A stretch of DNA of 64,000 nt, taken from contig CAKOHT010000001.1 in assembly GCA_934085975.1 (NCBI GenBank), forward strand, positions 1 to 64,000. The letters are read 5' to 3'. Origin of the DNA: an uncultured Cetobacterium sp. (GTDB taxonomy: Bacteria; Fusobacteriota; Fusobacteriia; Fusobacteriales; Fusobacteriaceae). The notes below the pieces were generated by a model. The model was not told the origin of the DNA. It saw nothing but the letters and a program-made list of their open reading frames with translations, and ran no database searches. Positions within the stretch are counted from its first letter, which is position 1; each line of letters starts with the position of its first letter. Made by a program: the position numbers and the translations under genes. Shown in pieces: positions 17,070 through 24,834 of the stretch.

Positions 17070-17310
17070 ACTTCAGAAAATGCTCTAATTACTGGTATCT
17101 TACCTTTCCCAATAGCTGGAATGCTTTCAAATCAACCCGCTGAAATTTTATCAAAAGAGATCACAGAGATGAATAAAATTCTTAAAAAAATGGGAATCGA
17201 AACTAACAAGCCCCACTACACTGGCTTTAATAGTTATTCCAAATACCAAAATGAGTGATTTAGGACTCATCGACGTGAAAGAACAAAAAATTATTAATTT
17301 ATTTAATTAA
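17070..17310 (+). pseudogene. ade: C-terminal relic of adenine deaminase
   Basis: About 80 codons resemble the end of adenine deaminase, which turns adenine into hypoxanthine and ammonia. In the first frame LPFPIAGMLSNQPAEIL matches the family's LPLPIAGL segment. After a shift of frame near 17216-17224 the text continues as ALIVIPNTKMSDLGLIDV, matching the family's ALPVIPELKLTDKGLVDV-like ending, with a stop at 17308. The other ~500 residues, including all the metal-binding histidines, are gone. There is no start codon or ribosome-binding site. A terminator follows. It directly abuts the riboswitch platform, so one deletion probably fused them. Confidence 0.78.
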
Positions 17311-17332
17311 TTATAACTCTTTATTTTAATTT

Positions 17333-17358
17333 TGAGGCTTTTATTTAGCCTCATTTTT
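17333..17358 (+). terminator. terminator of the deaminase relic
   Basis: Stem TGAGGCT/AGCCTCA (17333-17339 with 17347-17353), followed by five T. It is the old end of the ade transcript. Confidence 0.75.
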
Positions 17359-17454
17359 AATTGCTTTTTAAATTTTCAGCAAATTTAATTTGCCTAACAA
17401 ATATTTCAAATATATAATAAATATAAAAACTTATTTACAGAAAGGAGAATCTGC

Positions 17455-18255
17455 TTGAACAATATTTTTTTCGCATTTCTTTTAACTTTAGGAGCTGGAT
17501 TATCCACCGGTATTGGGAGTTTTATTGCATTTTTCTCCAAGAGAACAAATATAAAATTTCTCTCAATAACACTCGGATTTTCTGCAGGTGTTATGATTTA
17601 TGTTTCATTTGTAGAAATTTTTCCTATGGCTCAAAAATCATTGATTAATTTTGCAGGTGAAAAAAATGGAACAATTTTTACTGTATTATCTTTCTTTGGA
17701 GGAATGCTTTTAATAGCTTTAATTGATAAATTGATTCCAAGCTATGAAAATCCTCATGAAGTAAAAAATATTGAAGATATCGATACCCAAACACTAGAAA
17801 AAAATAAAAATCTACACAGAATGGGAATTTTTTCTGCATTAGCAATAGGTATACATAATTTTCCAGAAGGACTAGCCACTTTTATGAGTGCCATTGATGA
17901 CTCAAGTTTAGGGGTATCTATCGCTATAGCAATAGCCCTACATAATATTCCAGAGGGAATTGCCGTTTCGGTTCCTATCTATTTTTCAACTGGGAGTAAA
18001 AAAAAGGCTCTAATCTATTCCTTTTTATCAGGAGTATCAGAACCTCTTGGAGCTTTAATAGGCTATTTAATATTGCTACCTTTTATGAATGATTTAATCT
18101 TTGGTATAATTTTTGCTGGAGTAGCTGGTATCATGGTTTTTATCTCTTTGGATGAACTTCTTCCTGCTGCTGAAAACTATGGAGAACATCACTTAGCAAT
18201 CTACGGATTAATCAGCGGAATGATTATTATGGCAATCAGTTTACTTATATTTTAA
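17455..18255 (+). CDS. zupT: ZIP-family metal transporter (ZupT type)
   Basis: A 266-aa divalent metal importer (Zn2+, possibly Fe2+ or Mn2+) with eight predicted spans. The metal-binding motifs of spans 4 and 5 are present: GIHNFPEGLATF and ALHNIPEGIAVS. The loop between spans 3 and 4 is short and without a His-rich stretch. The start is TTG, 7 nt after AAAGGAG. It is a single gene ended by a strong terminator; it lies behind the dead riboswitch-ade unit and probably has its own promoter. A second ZIP protein is encoded at 46.5 kb. Confidence 0.92.
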   Translation: MNNIFFAFLLTLGAGLSTGIGSFIAFFSKRTNIKFLSITLGFSAGVMIYVSFVEIFPMAQKSLINFAGEKNGTIFTVLSFFGGMLLIALIDKLIPSYENPHEVKNIEDIDTQTLEKNKNLHRMGIFSALAIGIHNFPEGLATFMSAIDDSSLGVSIAIAIALHNIPEGIAVSVPIYFSTGSKKKALIYSFLSGVSEPLGALIGYLILLPFMNDLIFGIIFAGVAGIMVFISLDELLPAAENYGEHHLAIYGLISGMIIMAISLLIF

Positions 18256-18261
18256 TAGTTT

Positions 18262-18300
18262 AATTTAGATAGCTTAACTTTACTCTAAGCTATCTAAATT
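18262..18300. terminator. bidirectional terminator after zupT
   Basis: A 15-bp perfect stem (18262-18276 with 18286-18300) and a 9-nt loop; A/T-rich flanks on both sides. Confidence 0.8.
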
Positions 18301-18312
18301 ATATTCTACAAG

Positions 18313-18552
18313 CTAATTATCGGATTTATGTAGCCTTACTTCATAGACATCTACTTTAGAAAATGAGCTACTCCAATTGCCTAAACCATCCATTTTATTG
18401 ATCAAATCTTCTTTTAAAAACTGCTCTTCCAATTCTATTTTTGCCATTTCTAAAGAAAAATTTCTTATGCTTTCTAAATTTTCACTCAATTTGAACTCGC
18501 AACCAAATTCATTTGTTTTTAAGTCTTGCCATACAAAAATCGCTAAATACAT
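18313..18552 (-). CDS. hypothetical protein, 79 aa
   Basis: A small acidic soluble protein I do not recognise (many Glu, Lys, Leu; SLEMAKIELEEQFLKEDL in the middle suggests a helix). The ribosome-binding site is weak (ACGGA). It is convergent with zupT, and the terminator at 18262-18300 would end it. Upstream, codons resembling coding sequence continue in a different frame with stops (around 18560-18650), so it may be the surviving end of a longer broken gene. The gene call is tentative. Confidence 0.4.
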   Translation of the reverse strand: MYLAIFVWQDLKTNEFGCEFKLSENLESIRNFSLEMAKIELEEQFLKEDLINKMDGLGNWSSSFSKVDVYEVRLHKSDN

Positions 18553-18835
18553 TAAAATCCGTTACTATTCGTCTATAAAAATCTACAACTATAGATTCAA
18601 TTTTTTATGAATGAGCTTATTTTATAGCTTCACTATATTTAGATTCTTTTTAGTAACGTTTCACCTCCAATTCTTTTTTAAATTTTTATTAATTTCTAAT
18701 TCTTGTTATTGCTATTCTAAATATTTAATCCAATTCCTTTATAAAAATTTATTATAATTTTTTAAAGGAGATATCTATATTTATTAGAATAAGAGATTTA
18801 AAATACAATTTATTTAAAATCTAAGGAGGTTTGAC

Positions 18836-19054
18836 ATGATGAAAAAAAACATTATTATTAAAAATTTCAAAAGTAGAGAGGAAGCAGAAAATGTAAAAAC
18901 TGTTTTTGAAGGAATTAAAGGGGTAGTCTCTGTATCAATCGATTACCCAGCAAGGATTGTAACATTAAAAACAACTGAAGAGTTCTCCGATCCTAAGATT
19001 AGAAATCTTTTTAAAGAAAATGAGTTTGACTTTGAAATTGAAAAAATAGAATAA
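18836..19054 (+). CDS. HMA-like domain protein without the metal motif
   Basis: A 72-aa protein with the beta-alpha-beta pattern of heavy-metal-associated (HMA/Atx1-like) domains: IIIKNFKSREEAENVKTVF, then GVVSVSIDYPARIVTLK. The usual CxxC metal site between the first strand and helix is replaced by FKSRE and there is no Cys at all, so copper or zinc binding by the classic route is excluded. Small Cys-free HMA-fold proteins are known in Firmicutes and Fusobacteria without a clear role. The start has AAGGAGG 6 nt upstream. It ends at the terminator shared with the ascorbate operon. Confidence 0.72.
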   Translation: MMKKNIIIKNFKSREEAENVKTVFEGIKGVVSVSIDYPARIVTLKTTEEFSDPKIRNLFKENEFDFEIEKIE

Positions 19055-19060
19055 ACTATA

Positions 19061-19110
19061 AAAAACCTTTAAGTCAAATAGTTTAATAATTTTAACTTAA
19101 AGGTTTTTTT
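19061..19110. terminator. bidirectional terminator, HMA-like gene / ula operon end
   Basis: A 14-bp stem (19061-19074 with 19095-19108) with T-runs on both strands. It ends the ula operon (-) and the HMA-like gene (+). Confidence 0.85.
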
Positions 19111-19126
19111 GTTTTATTAAACTTTA

Positions 19127-19846
19127 CTAGTCTTTTCTAAAAAGTGCATGAGTAGCCTGACCGTAATACGCATTCTTACCATGTTTTCTCAAAAAATGTT
19201 TATCTAAAAGCTCATTTTGCATCCTTTTCACTTGTTTATTTAATTTCTCTGTATTGTAAGCCATCTTGGCAAGCTCTTCTAAAACTACAGCATTATGAAC
19301 CGCATCTCCTGCATCCTTTCCCCAAGCAAATGGTCCATGAGAGTTTACTAAAACTGCTGGGGTAAAGTCTGGATTTAACCCATTTTCACAAAATGTTTCT
19401 ACTATAACATTTCCAGTTTCTAATTCATACTCCCCTTCTATCTCTGTTTTCTTCATTCTTCTTGTACAAGGAATATCGCCATAAAAATAATCTGCGTGAG
19501 TTGTTCCATAAGCTGGAATTGATTTTCCAGCTTGAGACCAAATAGTTGCCCAACTTGAATGAGTGTGAACTACTCCACCTATATTAGGAAAATTTTTGTA
19601 TAGAGCTAAATGAGTAGCTGTATCTGAAGATGGTTTTAAATTTCCTTCCACTATGTTTCCATCCAAATCAACAACAACTAAATCTTCTATAGTCATGTTA
19701 GCATACTCTACTCCACTTGGCTTTATCACGATCAAATTTTTCTCTCTATCAATTCCACTTACATTTCCCCATGTATATGTAACCAATCCTTTTTTAGGAA
19801 GCTCTAAGTTTGCTTTTAAAACTTTTTCTTTCAATGCCTCTAACAT
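19127..19846 (-). CDS. ulaF: L-ribulose-5-phosphate 4-epimerase
   Basis: A 239-aa class II aldolase/epimerase that turns L-ribulose 5-phosphate into D-xylulose 5-phosphate, the last step of ascorbate breakdown into the pentose phosphate pathway. Visible motifs are [25 protein letters not shown], the zinc histidines in [14 protein letters not shown] and THADYF, and [10 protein letters not shown]. The length equals AraD/UlaF/SgbE. Its ATG overlaps the end of ulaE by 7 nt (ATGTTAG), so translation is coupled. Position as last gene of the operon fits ulaF rather than araD. Confidence 0.93.
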   Translation of the reverse strand: MLEALKEKVLKANLELPKKGLVTYTWGNVSGIDREKNLIVIKPSGVEYANMTIEDLVVVDLDGNIVEGNLKPSSDTATHLALYKNFPNIGGVVHTHSSWATIWSQAGKSIPAYGTTHADYFYGDIPCTRRMKKTEIEGEYELETGNVIVETFCENGLNPDFTPAVLVNSHGPFAWGKDAGDAVHNAVVLEELAKMAYNTEKLNKQVKRMQNELLDKHFLRKHGKNAYYGQATHALFRKD

Positions 19847-20709
19847 TTGAACCCTCCTCCTTCCATCTTATTCTCTATCCATTTTTTAGCTTTTTCAATC
19901 TCTTTTAATGGATTTTCACTCGTCTCTGTCCACATCTCTATCAATAATGGACCGGTATAATCTATCTCACGCAAAAGTTTAAAAAATTCAACAAAATCTA
20001 CACATCCCTCACCAAAAGATACCTCTTTAAATTTTCCGGAAAACTGCTCTGTAACAGCTAAAGTGTCTTTTAAGTGAATAGCACTAATCTTGTCTCTTCC
20101 CTTCAAAATTTCACTTTTAATATCATTTCCCCAAGCTGCCAAATTTCCAATATCCAGATAGACTGTTAAAAATGGAGAGTTCAAAATTTTATCAAGTTCT
20201 AAATATTTTGTTATTGAATTTATAAATGGATGGTCCATAATTTCAATGGATAACATCACATTTGCTTGCTCTGCCCATTTTAAACATTTTTTCATCCCGT
20301 CTATATACAATTGCTTTGTTTTTTCATTTCCATTTTCATAATAAACATCATACCCTGCCATCTGAATATTTCTAATTCCCAAATCGACTGCTAACTCTAT
20401 AGCTTTTTTCATAAGCTCTAATGATTTTTTTCTAATCTCACTGTTTTCGCTACCTAGTGGAAACCTCCTATGACCACTAAAACACATTGAAGGAACTCTT
20501 ACTCCACTTTCTAAAACTGCACTGATAAACTCTTTTCTCTTCTCTAGAGCCCAATCTAATCTAGCTAACCTCTCATCTGTCTCGTCTATTGAAATCTCTA
20601 CAAAATCAAACCCTAACTCTTTTGCATATTCTAATCTCTCTTTCCAACTTATATTTTTAGGAAGAGCTTTTTCATATATTCCTAAAGGAAACTTATTCAA
20701 ATTATACAT
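19840..20709 (-). CDS. ulaE: L-xylulose-5-phosphate 3-epimerase
   Basis: A 289-aa TIM-barrel enzyme (UlaE/SgbU family) that converts L-xylulose 5-phosphate to L-ribulose 5-phosphate. The N-terminal [24 protein letters not shown] and the metal-site segments IEIMDHPF and [11 protein letters not shown] are typical. It starts 4 nt before the end of the ulaD spacer (RBS GGGGGTAAATT) and overlaps ulaF, so it is within a tightly packed operon. Confidence 0.93.
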   Translation of the reverse strand: MYNLNKFPLGIYEKALPKNISWKERLEYAKELGFDFVEISIDETDERLARLDWALEKRKEFISAVLESGVRVPSMCFSGHRRFPLGSENSEIRKKSLELMKKAIELAVDLGIRNIQMAGYDVYYENGNEKTKQLYIDGMKKCLKWAEQANVMLSIEIMDHPFINSITKYLELDKILNSPFLTVYLDIGNLAAWGNDIKSEILKGRDKISAIHLKDTLAVTEQFSGKFKEVSFGEGCVDFVEFFKLLREIDYTGPLLIEMWTETSENPLKEIEKAKKWIENKMEGGGFKC

Positions 20710-20712
20710 AAT

Positions 20713-21348
20713 TTACCCCCAAATTCTAGAAATCTCTTCTTGCCATCTTTGAGCTTCTTTCCTAGGAGATTTTGCATCTCTCAAAGATCTTCCCGCAATG
20801 AAACAATATATTTCCATTCCTTTAAATATCTTCAATGTTTCCAATTCTAATCCACCTGTTACTGAAACTTTAAATCCCATCTCTATCAATTTTTGTACTT
20901 TTTCTAAATCTTTGTTTCCCCAACTTTCTCCCGCTAAAAGAGCATCTCTACTTTGATGATACACAACTTGAGATAAACCAGCTACTTTCCACTGTCTCGC
21001 ATGATCATACGTCCAATCTCCATATAATTCAACTTGTAAATCATCAATTTCTTTTAATGCTGCCTTCATTGTAGGAATTGTCGCTGAACATATAACTGTC
21101 ATCCAATCTGCACCTGCCACTTTACAATTTTTTGCAACTGTTCCACCTGCATCAGCACATTTTGTATCTGCTAATATAATCTTTTCAGGATAAAGTGCCC
21201 TTAAACATCTAACTACTTCCATTCCCTCTTGTAAACATAGAATAGTTCCAGCCTCTATAACATCAACCACATCTCCTAAAAGACTAACTGATTTTAGCGC
21301 ATCACTCAATGTATTGTTGTCTAAAGCTACTTGCAATAATGGTTTCAT
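20713..21348 (-). CDS. ulaD: 3-keto-L-gulonate-6-phosphate decarboxylase
   Basis: A 211-aa member of the orotidine-monophosphate-decarboxylase fold. It removes CO2 from 3-keto-L-gulonate 6-phosphate to give L-xylulose 5-phosphate. The active-site block LADTKCADAGG (Asp and Lys of the DxKxxD motif) is at about 59-69. GLELETLKIFKG and FIAGRSLRDAKSP form the phosphate site. The N-terminus (PLLQVALDNNTLSDAL) matches UlaD/SgbH. It follows ulaC with a good AGGAGG. Confidence 0.93.
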   Translation of the reverse strand: MKPLLQVALDNNTLSDALKSVSLLGDVVDVIEAGTILCLQEGMEVVRCLRALYPEKIILADTKCADAGGTVAKNCKVAGADWMTVICSATIPTMKAALKEIDDLQVELYGDWTYDHARQWKVAGLSQVVYHQSRDALLAGESWGNKDLEKVQKLIEMGFKVSVTGGLELETLKIFKGMEIYCFIAGRSLRDAKSPRKEAQRWQEEISRIWG

Positions 21349-21386
21349 TTCATTTCCTCCTGTTTTTCTTTTTCATTTCTAAAGCT

Positions 21387-21830
21387 TTATGAAATTAATG
21401 CTAAAATTTCCTCTTTTGTTTTAGCATTTTTAATTTTTAATATATTCTCTTCATTTTCAAAAAGATTTGCAACTTGTACTAATCCAAACTCATTGTGACT
21501 GTCTGAACTTGTCGCTGCTAGGGTAATTAATATACTTATATGCCCTACATCTTCTCCAAAAGAAACTGGTTCTTCTAAAGTTACCAAACTAAAACTATCT
21601 TTTTTTACACCTGATTCAGGTCTTGCATGAGGCATTGCTACCTCTGGCATAATAATATAGTATGGTCCATACTCCATTGTATTTTTTATGATGTCGTCGT
21701 AGTATCTTTCTTCAATGGCTCCTGATTTTACAAGCATATCAGTAGATATTTTAATAGCCTCTCTCCATGAAGTAGCTACTTGATTTATAGCTATTGAATT
21801 ATTTTCTATTAAAGAATTTTTTAGATTCAT
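21387..21830 (-). CDS. ulaC: ascorbate PTS EIIA component
   Basis: A 147-aa EIIA of the mannitol/fructose-like fold used by the L-ascorbate PTS. The phosphorylated histidine is His68 in VAMPHARPESGV. It takes phosphate from HPr and passes it to UlaB. The sequence around FSLVTLEEPVSFGE is typical. It is separated from ulaB by a 13-bp hairpin (21858-21886) but clearly belongs to the operon. Confidence 0.92.
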   Translation of the reverse strand: MNLKNSLIENNSIAINQVATSWREAIKISTDMLVKSGAIEERYYDDIIKNTMEYGPYYIIMPEVAMPHARPESGVKKDSFSLVTLEEPVSFGEDVGHISILITLAATSSDSHNEFGLVQVANLFENEENILKIKNAKTKEEILALIS

Positions 21831-21857
21831 AGTCTTTCTCCTTTTCCCCCTTTTAGC

Positions 21858-21886
21858 AAATAGGAGCAGATATTCTGCTCCTATTT
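21858..21886 (-). promoter_or_regulatory. intra-operon hairpin between ulaB and ulaC
   Basis: A perfect 13-bp stem (21858-21870 with 21874-21886) with a 3-nt loop, 4 nt after the ulaB stop codon. On the - strand it is followed by GCTAAAAGG, not by a U-tract, so it is more likely an mRNA stability or processing element than a terminator. Confidence 0.6.
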
Positions 21887-21890
21887 ATAC

Positions 21891-22169
21891 TTATTTTAAA
21901 ATTTCCAGTATTCTTGCTTCCATCTCCTTCACATCTAATATATTTTTTAAAGCAATGACTTTCGTTTTCGTATTTGTATTTAATTGTGACGCTAAATGTG
22001 TGGAAGCAATAACTATATCATACATTGATATTCCTGCTTTAGCCTGTCCAATACTACAGTTCTCACAAGTGTTTTGTATTTTATGTTTATCAAGTATTCC
22101 TTTAGCTTTTAATTTCATCATCATGCTTGTTCCCATACCATTTCCACAAACTGCTAATAACTTTATCAT
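21891..22169 (-). CDS. ulaB: ascorbate PTS EIIB component
   Basis: A 92-aa EIIB that passes phosphate from UlaC to ascorbate during import. The phosphocysteine loop is AVCGNGMGTSMMM, with Cys8. I chose ATG at 22169 because GGGAGGTAAAATT precedes it; a TTG five codons earlier is part of the ribosome-binding site. It lies 17 nt after ulaA. The region TKTKVIALKNILDVKEME closes the small Rossmann-like fold. Confidence 0.92.
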   Translation of the reverse strand: MIKLLAVCGNGMGTSMMMKLKAKGILDKHKIQNTCENCSIGQAKAGISMYDIVIASTHLASQLNTNTKTKVIALKNILDVKEMEARILEILK

Positions 22170-22186
22170 AATTTTACCTCCCAATT

Positions 22187-23647
22187 TTAATAGTTAGCTT
22201 CTGCAACTTCATCCTCTAGTACTTCTACTTCATTATTAAAATAATGTTCATGATTATCTATTTTTCTATATTGAACTACTGGTATCATCAACATTCCAAT
22301 AATACATAAGAAATAACCTATCAATCCAAAATTATTTAAAATGAGTCCTTGTCCTACCCAAAGTGTACTTTGATCTATATTCCCATGCCATCCGCCAAAA
22401 CCTTGAAGTTTAAATAGTGCCACTGCTACAGCTCCAAGAACAACTTGAAGTATTCCTGATACAAAAGGTAAAATCATAGCAGCCTTAACTCCACCTCTTT
22501 TTTCTGCAAATATTGCTATTGTTGCATTATCAAAGAAAACAGGTACAAAACCTGTGATAATTAAAATTGGTGACTTAAATACTAAAAGTCCTGCTATCGC
22601 AATAAATTGTCCAATTGCTCCAAATATAAATCCAAATAACACTGCGTTTGGAGACCCAAACCCATATGCAGCTGCACAATCTACTGCCGGCATAACTCCC
22701 GGTAAAATTCTATTTGAAATACCTTGGAAAGATTCAGTAAGCTCACTTACAAACATTCTTACCCCTGTCATTAAAATTGCTAGATAAACCGAAAAATATA
22801 ACGACTTTGATATCACATAAGTTATAAAATTTAAACTCGCCCCAAAATTAGTTGCATCTGCCACCCTCATATAACTTTCACCCAATACCCCTAGAATAGT
22901 TCCAAAGAAAATAATCATAAGGGTTCCTGTGGCAACAATATTATCATGAAATATAGACAGCCATTCCGGTAACTTTAAATCGTCTAATTTTTCATTGGCA
23001 TCACCTATTTTCGGTGCAATCTTATCTGTTGCCCAAATTGCAAACATCTGCTGATGTCCTATTACGAATCCAGCTCCATCTGTCAATCTTTGAGTTGCTC
23101 CTACTGTCAAATTTGTTGCAACCGCCCAATATGTCCCAACAAAAAGACCTATCATCACTACGCCTGTTGTATTTCTATATTGAGGAAAAGCATAGAAGAT
23201 TATCCATGTCGCTGTTGTCGCTTGCTGAACCATTATATGTCCTGTTATAAATAGTGTCCTTATCTTTGTATATTTTCTAAATAATACTAATATAATATTT
23301 AGCGTAAATCCTATCAGTAACGCTATCATTGTCCAGGATGTTGTAAGTCCAACAGATTGCAGAGCACTGTTGACTGCATTTAATCCAAAATATGGATCTA
23401 TTACCGCCGCATTCAATCCAAATCTATCATTTAACCCTGCTAAAATTGGTCTAAATGTTGAGACAAGTCCCCCAGCTCCGACATTTAGTATCATGTACCC
23501 TACAGTTGCCTTTATAAAACCTGAAAAAGCTTGATATAGTGGTTTTTTCAACAAAAGGTAACCAATGAAAACTAAGATACCCACAAAGAACTCTGGTTTT
23601 GTTAATATATTATTTACGAAAAATTCAAAAACCGATAACACTCCCAT
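22187..23647 (-). CDS. ulaA: ascorbate PTS EIIC permease
   Basis: A 486-aa membrane permease (PTS AG superfamily) with about 11 spans that imports L-ascorbate and presents it for phosphorylation to L-ascorbate 6-phosphate. Length and segments such as VGYMILNVGAGGLVSTFRPI and NRILPGVMPAVDCAAAYG fit UlaA. The C-terminal tail is charged. It starts 40 nt after ulaG, with an upstream GGAGGAAAAG. Confidence 0.94.
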   Translation of the reverse strand: MGVLSVFEFFVNNILTKPEFFVGILVFIGYLLLKKPLYQAFSGFIKATVGYMILNVGAGGLVSTFRPILAGLNDRFGLNAAVIDPYFGLNAVNSALQSVGLTTSWTMIALLIGFTLNIILVLFRKYTKIRTLFITGHIMVQQATTATWIIFYAFPQYRNTTGVVMIGLFVGTYWAVATNLTVGATQRLTDGAGFVIGHQQMFAIWATDKIAPKIGDANEKLDDLKLPEWLSIFHDNIVATGTLMIIFFGTILGVLGESYMRVADATNFGASLNFITYVISKSLYFSVYLAILMTGVRMFVSELTESFQGISNRILPGVMPAVDCAAAYGFGSPNAVLFGFIFGAIGQFIAIAGLLVFKSPILIITGFVPVFFDNATIAIFAEKRGGVKAAMILPFVSGILQVVLGAVAVALFKLQGFGGWHGNIDQSTLWVGQGLILNNFGLIGYFLCIIGMLMIPVVQYRKIDNHEHYFNNEVEVLEDEVAEANY

Positions 23648-23686
23648 ACTTTTCCTCCTCCATACTCCTATATACTTTATTTTTTA

Positions 23687-24751
23687 TTAAAGCATTGATT
23701 TAAACGGTAAATCAGGTTCTATCGTGAAAGCGTCGTGGAATCCTCTATCATACATATATTCCAATCTATCTTTATCAAGTGGCCATATAAATTTCCCACC
23801 AACTTCCCATAAAAATGGTTTAAACTTATATTGTAATCTATCTTTTCTCATGTTCCATAGATACAGAATCTCTTTCGGATCCGCTTTAAAGTTTGTCCAG
23901 ATATCATAGTGAATTGGAATCACAACTTCTGTATTTAAACATTCCGCCATTCTCAACATATCAACAGAAGTCATTTTATCAGTCATTCCTCTAGGATTTT
24001 CACCATAAGATCCTAAAGCAACGTCTATTTTGTAATCATTTCCATGTTTTGCGTAGTAATTAGAATAATGAGAATCCCCACTGTGATATATATTTCCCGC
24101 TGGAGTTTTTATTAGATAGTTCACAGCTAATTTATCCATATCCTGTGGCATTTTATCCTTTAAAATTACCCCTTCTGGCGCAGTAACTAGTTCTGTTCTG
24201 TCAAAAGAATCCAAAGCTATAATCTCTGTATCCTTTATTTTTACTATATCTCCTGGCTTTACCACAATGCATCTCTCTTCTGGTACTCCCCAACTTATCC
24301 ATAAATCAACACACGCTTGTGGTCCTATAAAAGGAACTGACGAGTCACAATTTTGAATAACTGCTGCTGCTACATTTTCATCTATATGGTCTCCATGATC
24401 GTGAGTTGATAAAATTGCATCTACCTCTTTTATTGCAAAAGGATCAATCACACAAGGTACATTTCTTAAATTTGGTTGTAATGCCTTACATCCTATCATC
24501 CTTTGATGTTGATGTTGATGTTTCATCAGCGGATTCTTTCCAGATTTTTTTCCTGTCTTTACCCATAAATCTATACATAGATTAGTATTTCCTTCTGTTT
24601 TAATCCAAATTCCAGTACATCCAAGCCACCACATTGCCACTGTTCCCAATGCAACTTTTTCATTTTCAATCTCCTCATTTAACCATGTCCCCCACTCTGG
24701 GAATGTGCTTAATATCCAAGACTCTCTAGTTATTTTACTAATTTTTGACAT
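23687..24751 (-). CDS. ulaG: L-ascorbate-6-phosphate lactonase
   Basis: A 354-aa metallo-beta-lactamase-fold enzyme that opens the lactone ring of L-ascorbate 6-phosphate to 3-keto-L-gulonate 6-phosphate. The metal site is visible as [13 protein letters not shown], with more His in [13 protein letters not shown] and [10 protein letters not shown]. Size and sequence match UlaG rather than generic family members. First gene of the operon, 83-93 nt after the PRD regulator, with CTGGAGGTAGAAAGT before the ATG. In E. coli ulaG is divergent from ulaABCDEF; here it is joined to them. Confidence 0.94.
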   Translation of the reverse strand: MSKISKITRESWILSTFPEWGTWLNEEIENEKVALGTVAMWWLGCTGIWIKTEGNTNLCIDLWVKTGKKSGKNPLMKHQHQHQRMIGCKALQPNLRNVPCVIDPFAIKEVDAILSTHDHGDHIDENVAAAVIQNCDSSVPFIGPQACVDLWISWGVPEERCIVVKPGDIVKIKDTEIIALDSFDRTELVTAPEGVILKDKMPQDMDKLAVNYLIKTPAGNIYHSGDSHYSNYYAKHGNDYKIDVALGSYGENPRGMTDKMTSVDMLRMAECLNTEVVIPIHYDIWTNFKADPKEILYLWNMRKDRLQYKFKPFLWEVGGKFIWPLDKDRLEYMYDRGFHDAFTIEPDLPFKSML

Positions 24752-24834
24752 ACTTTCTACCTCCAGATTGTTACGTATACCTTTATGATAGAAGTATATT
24801 TTATTTTTTCACTATAAAAAAGAATCTATTTTAT

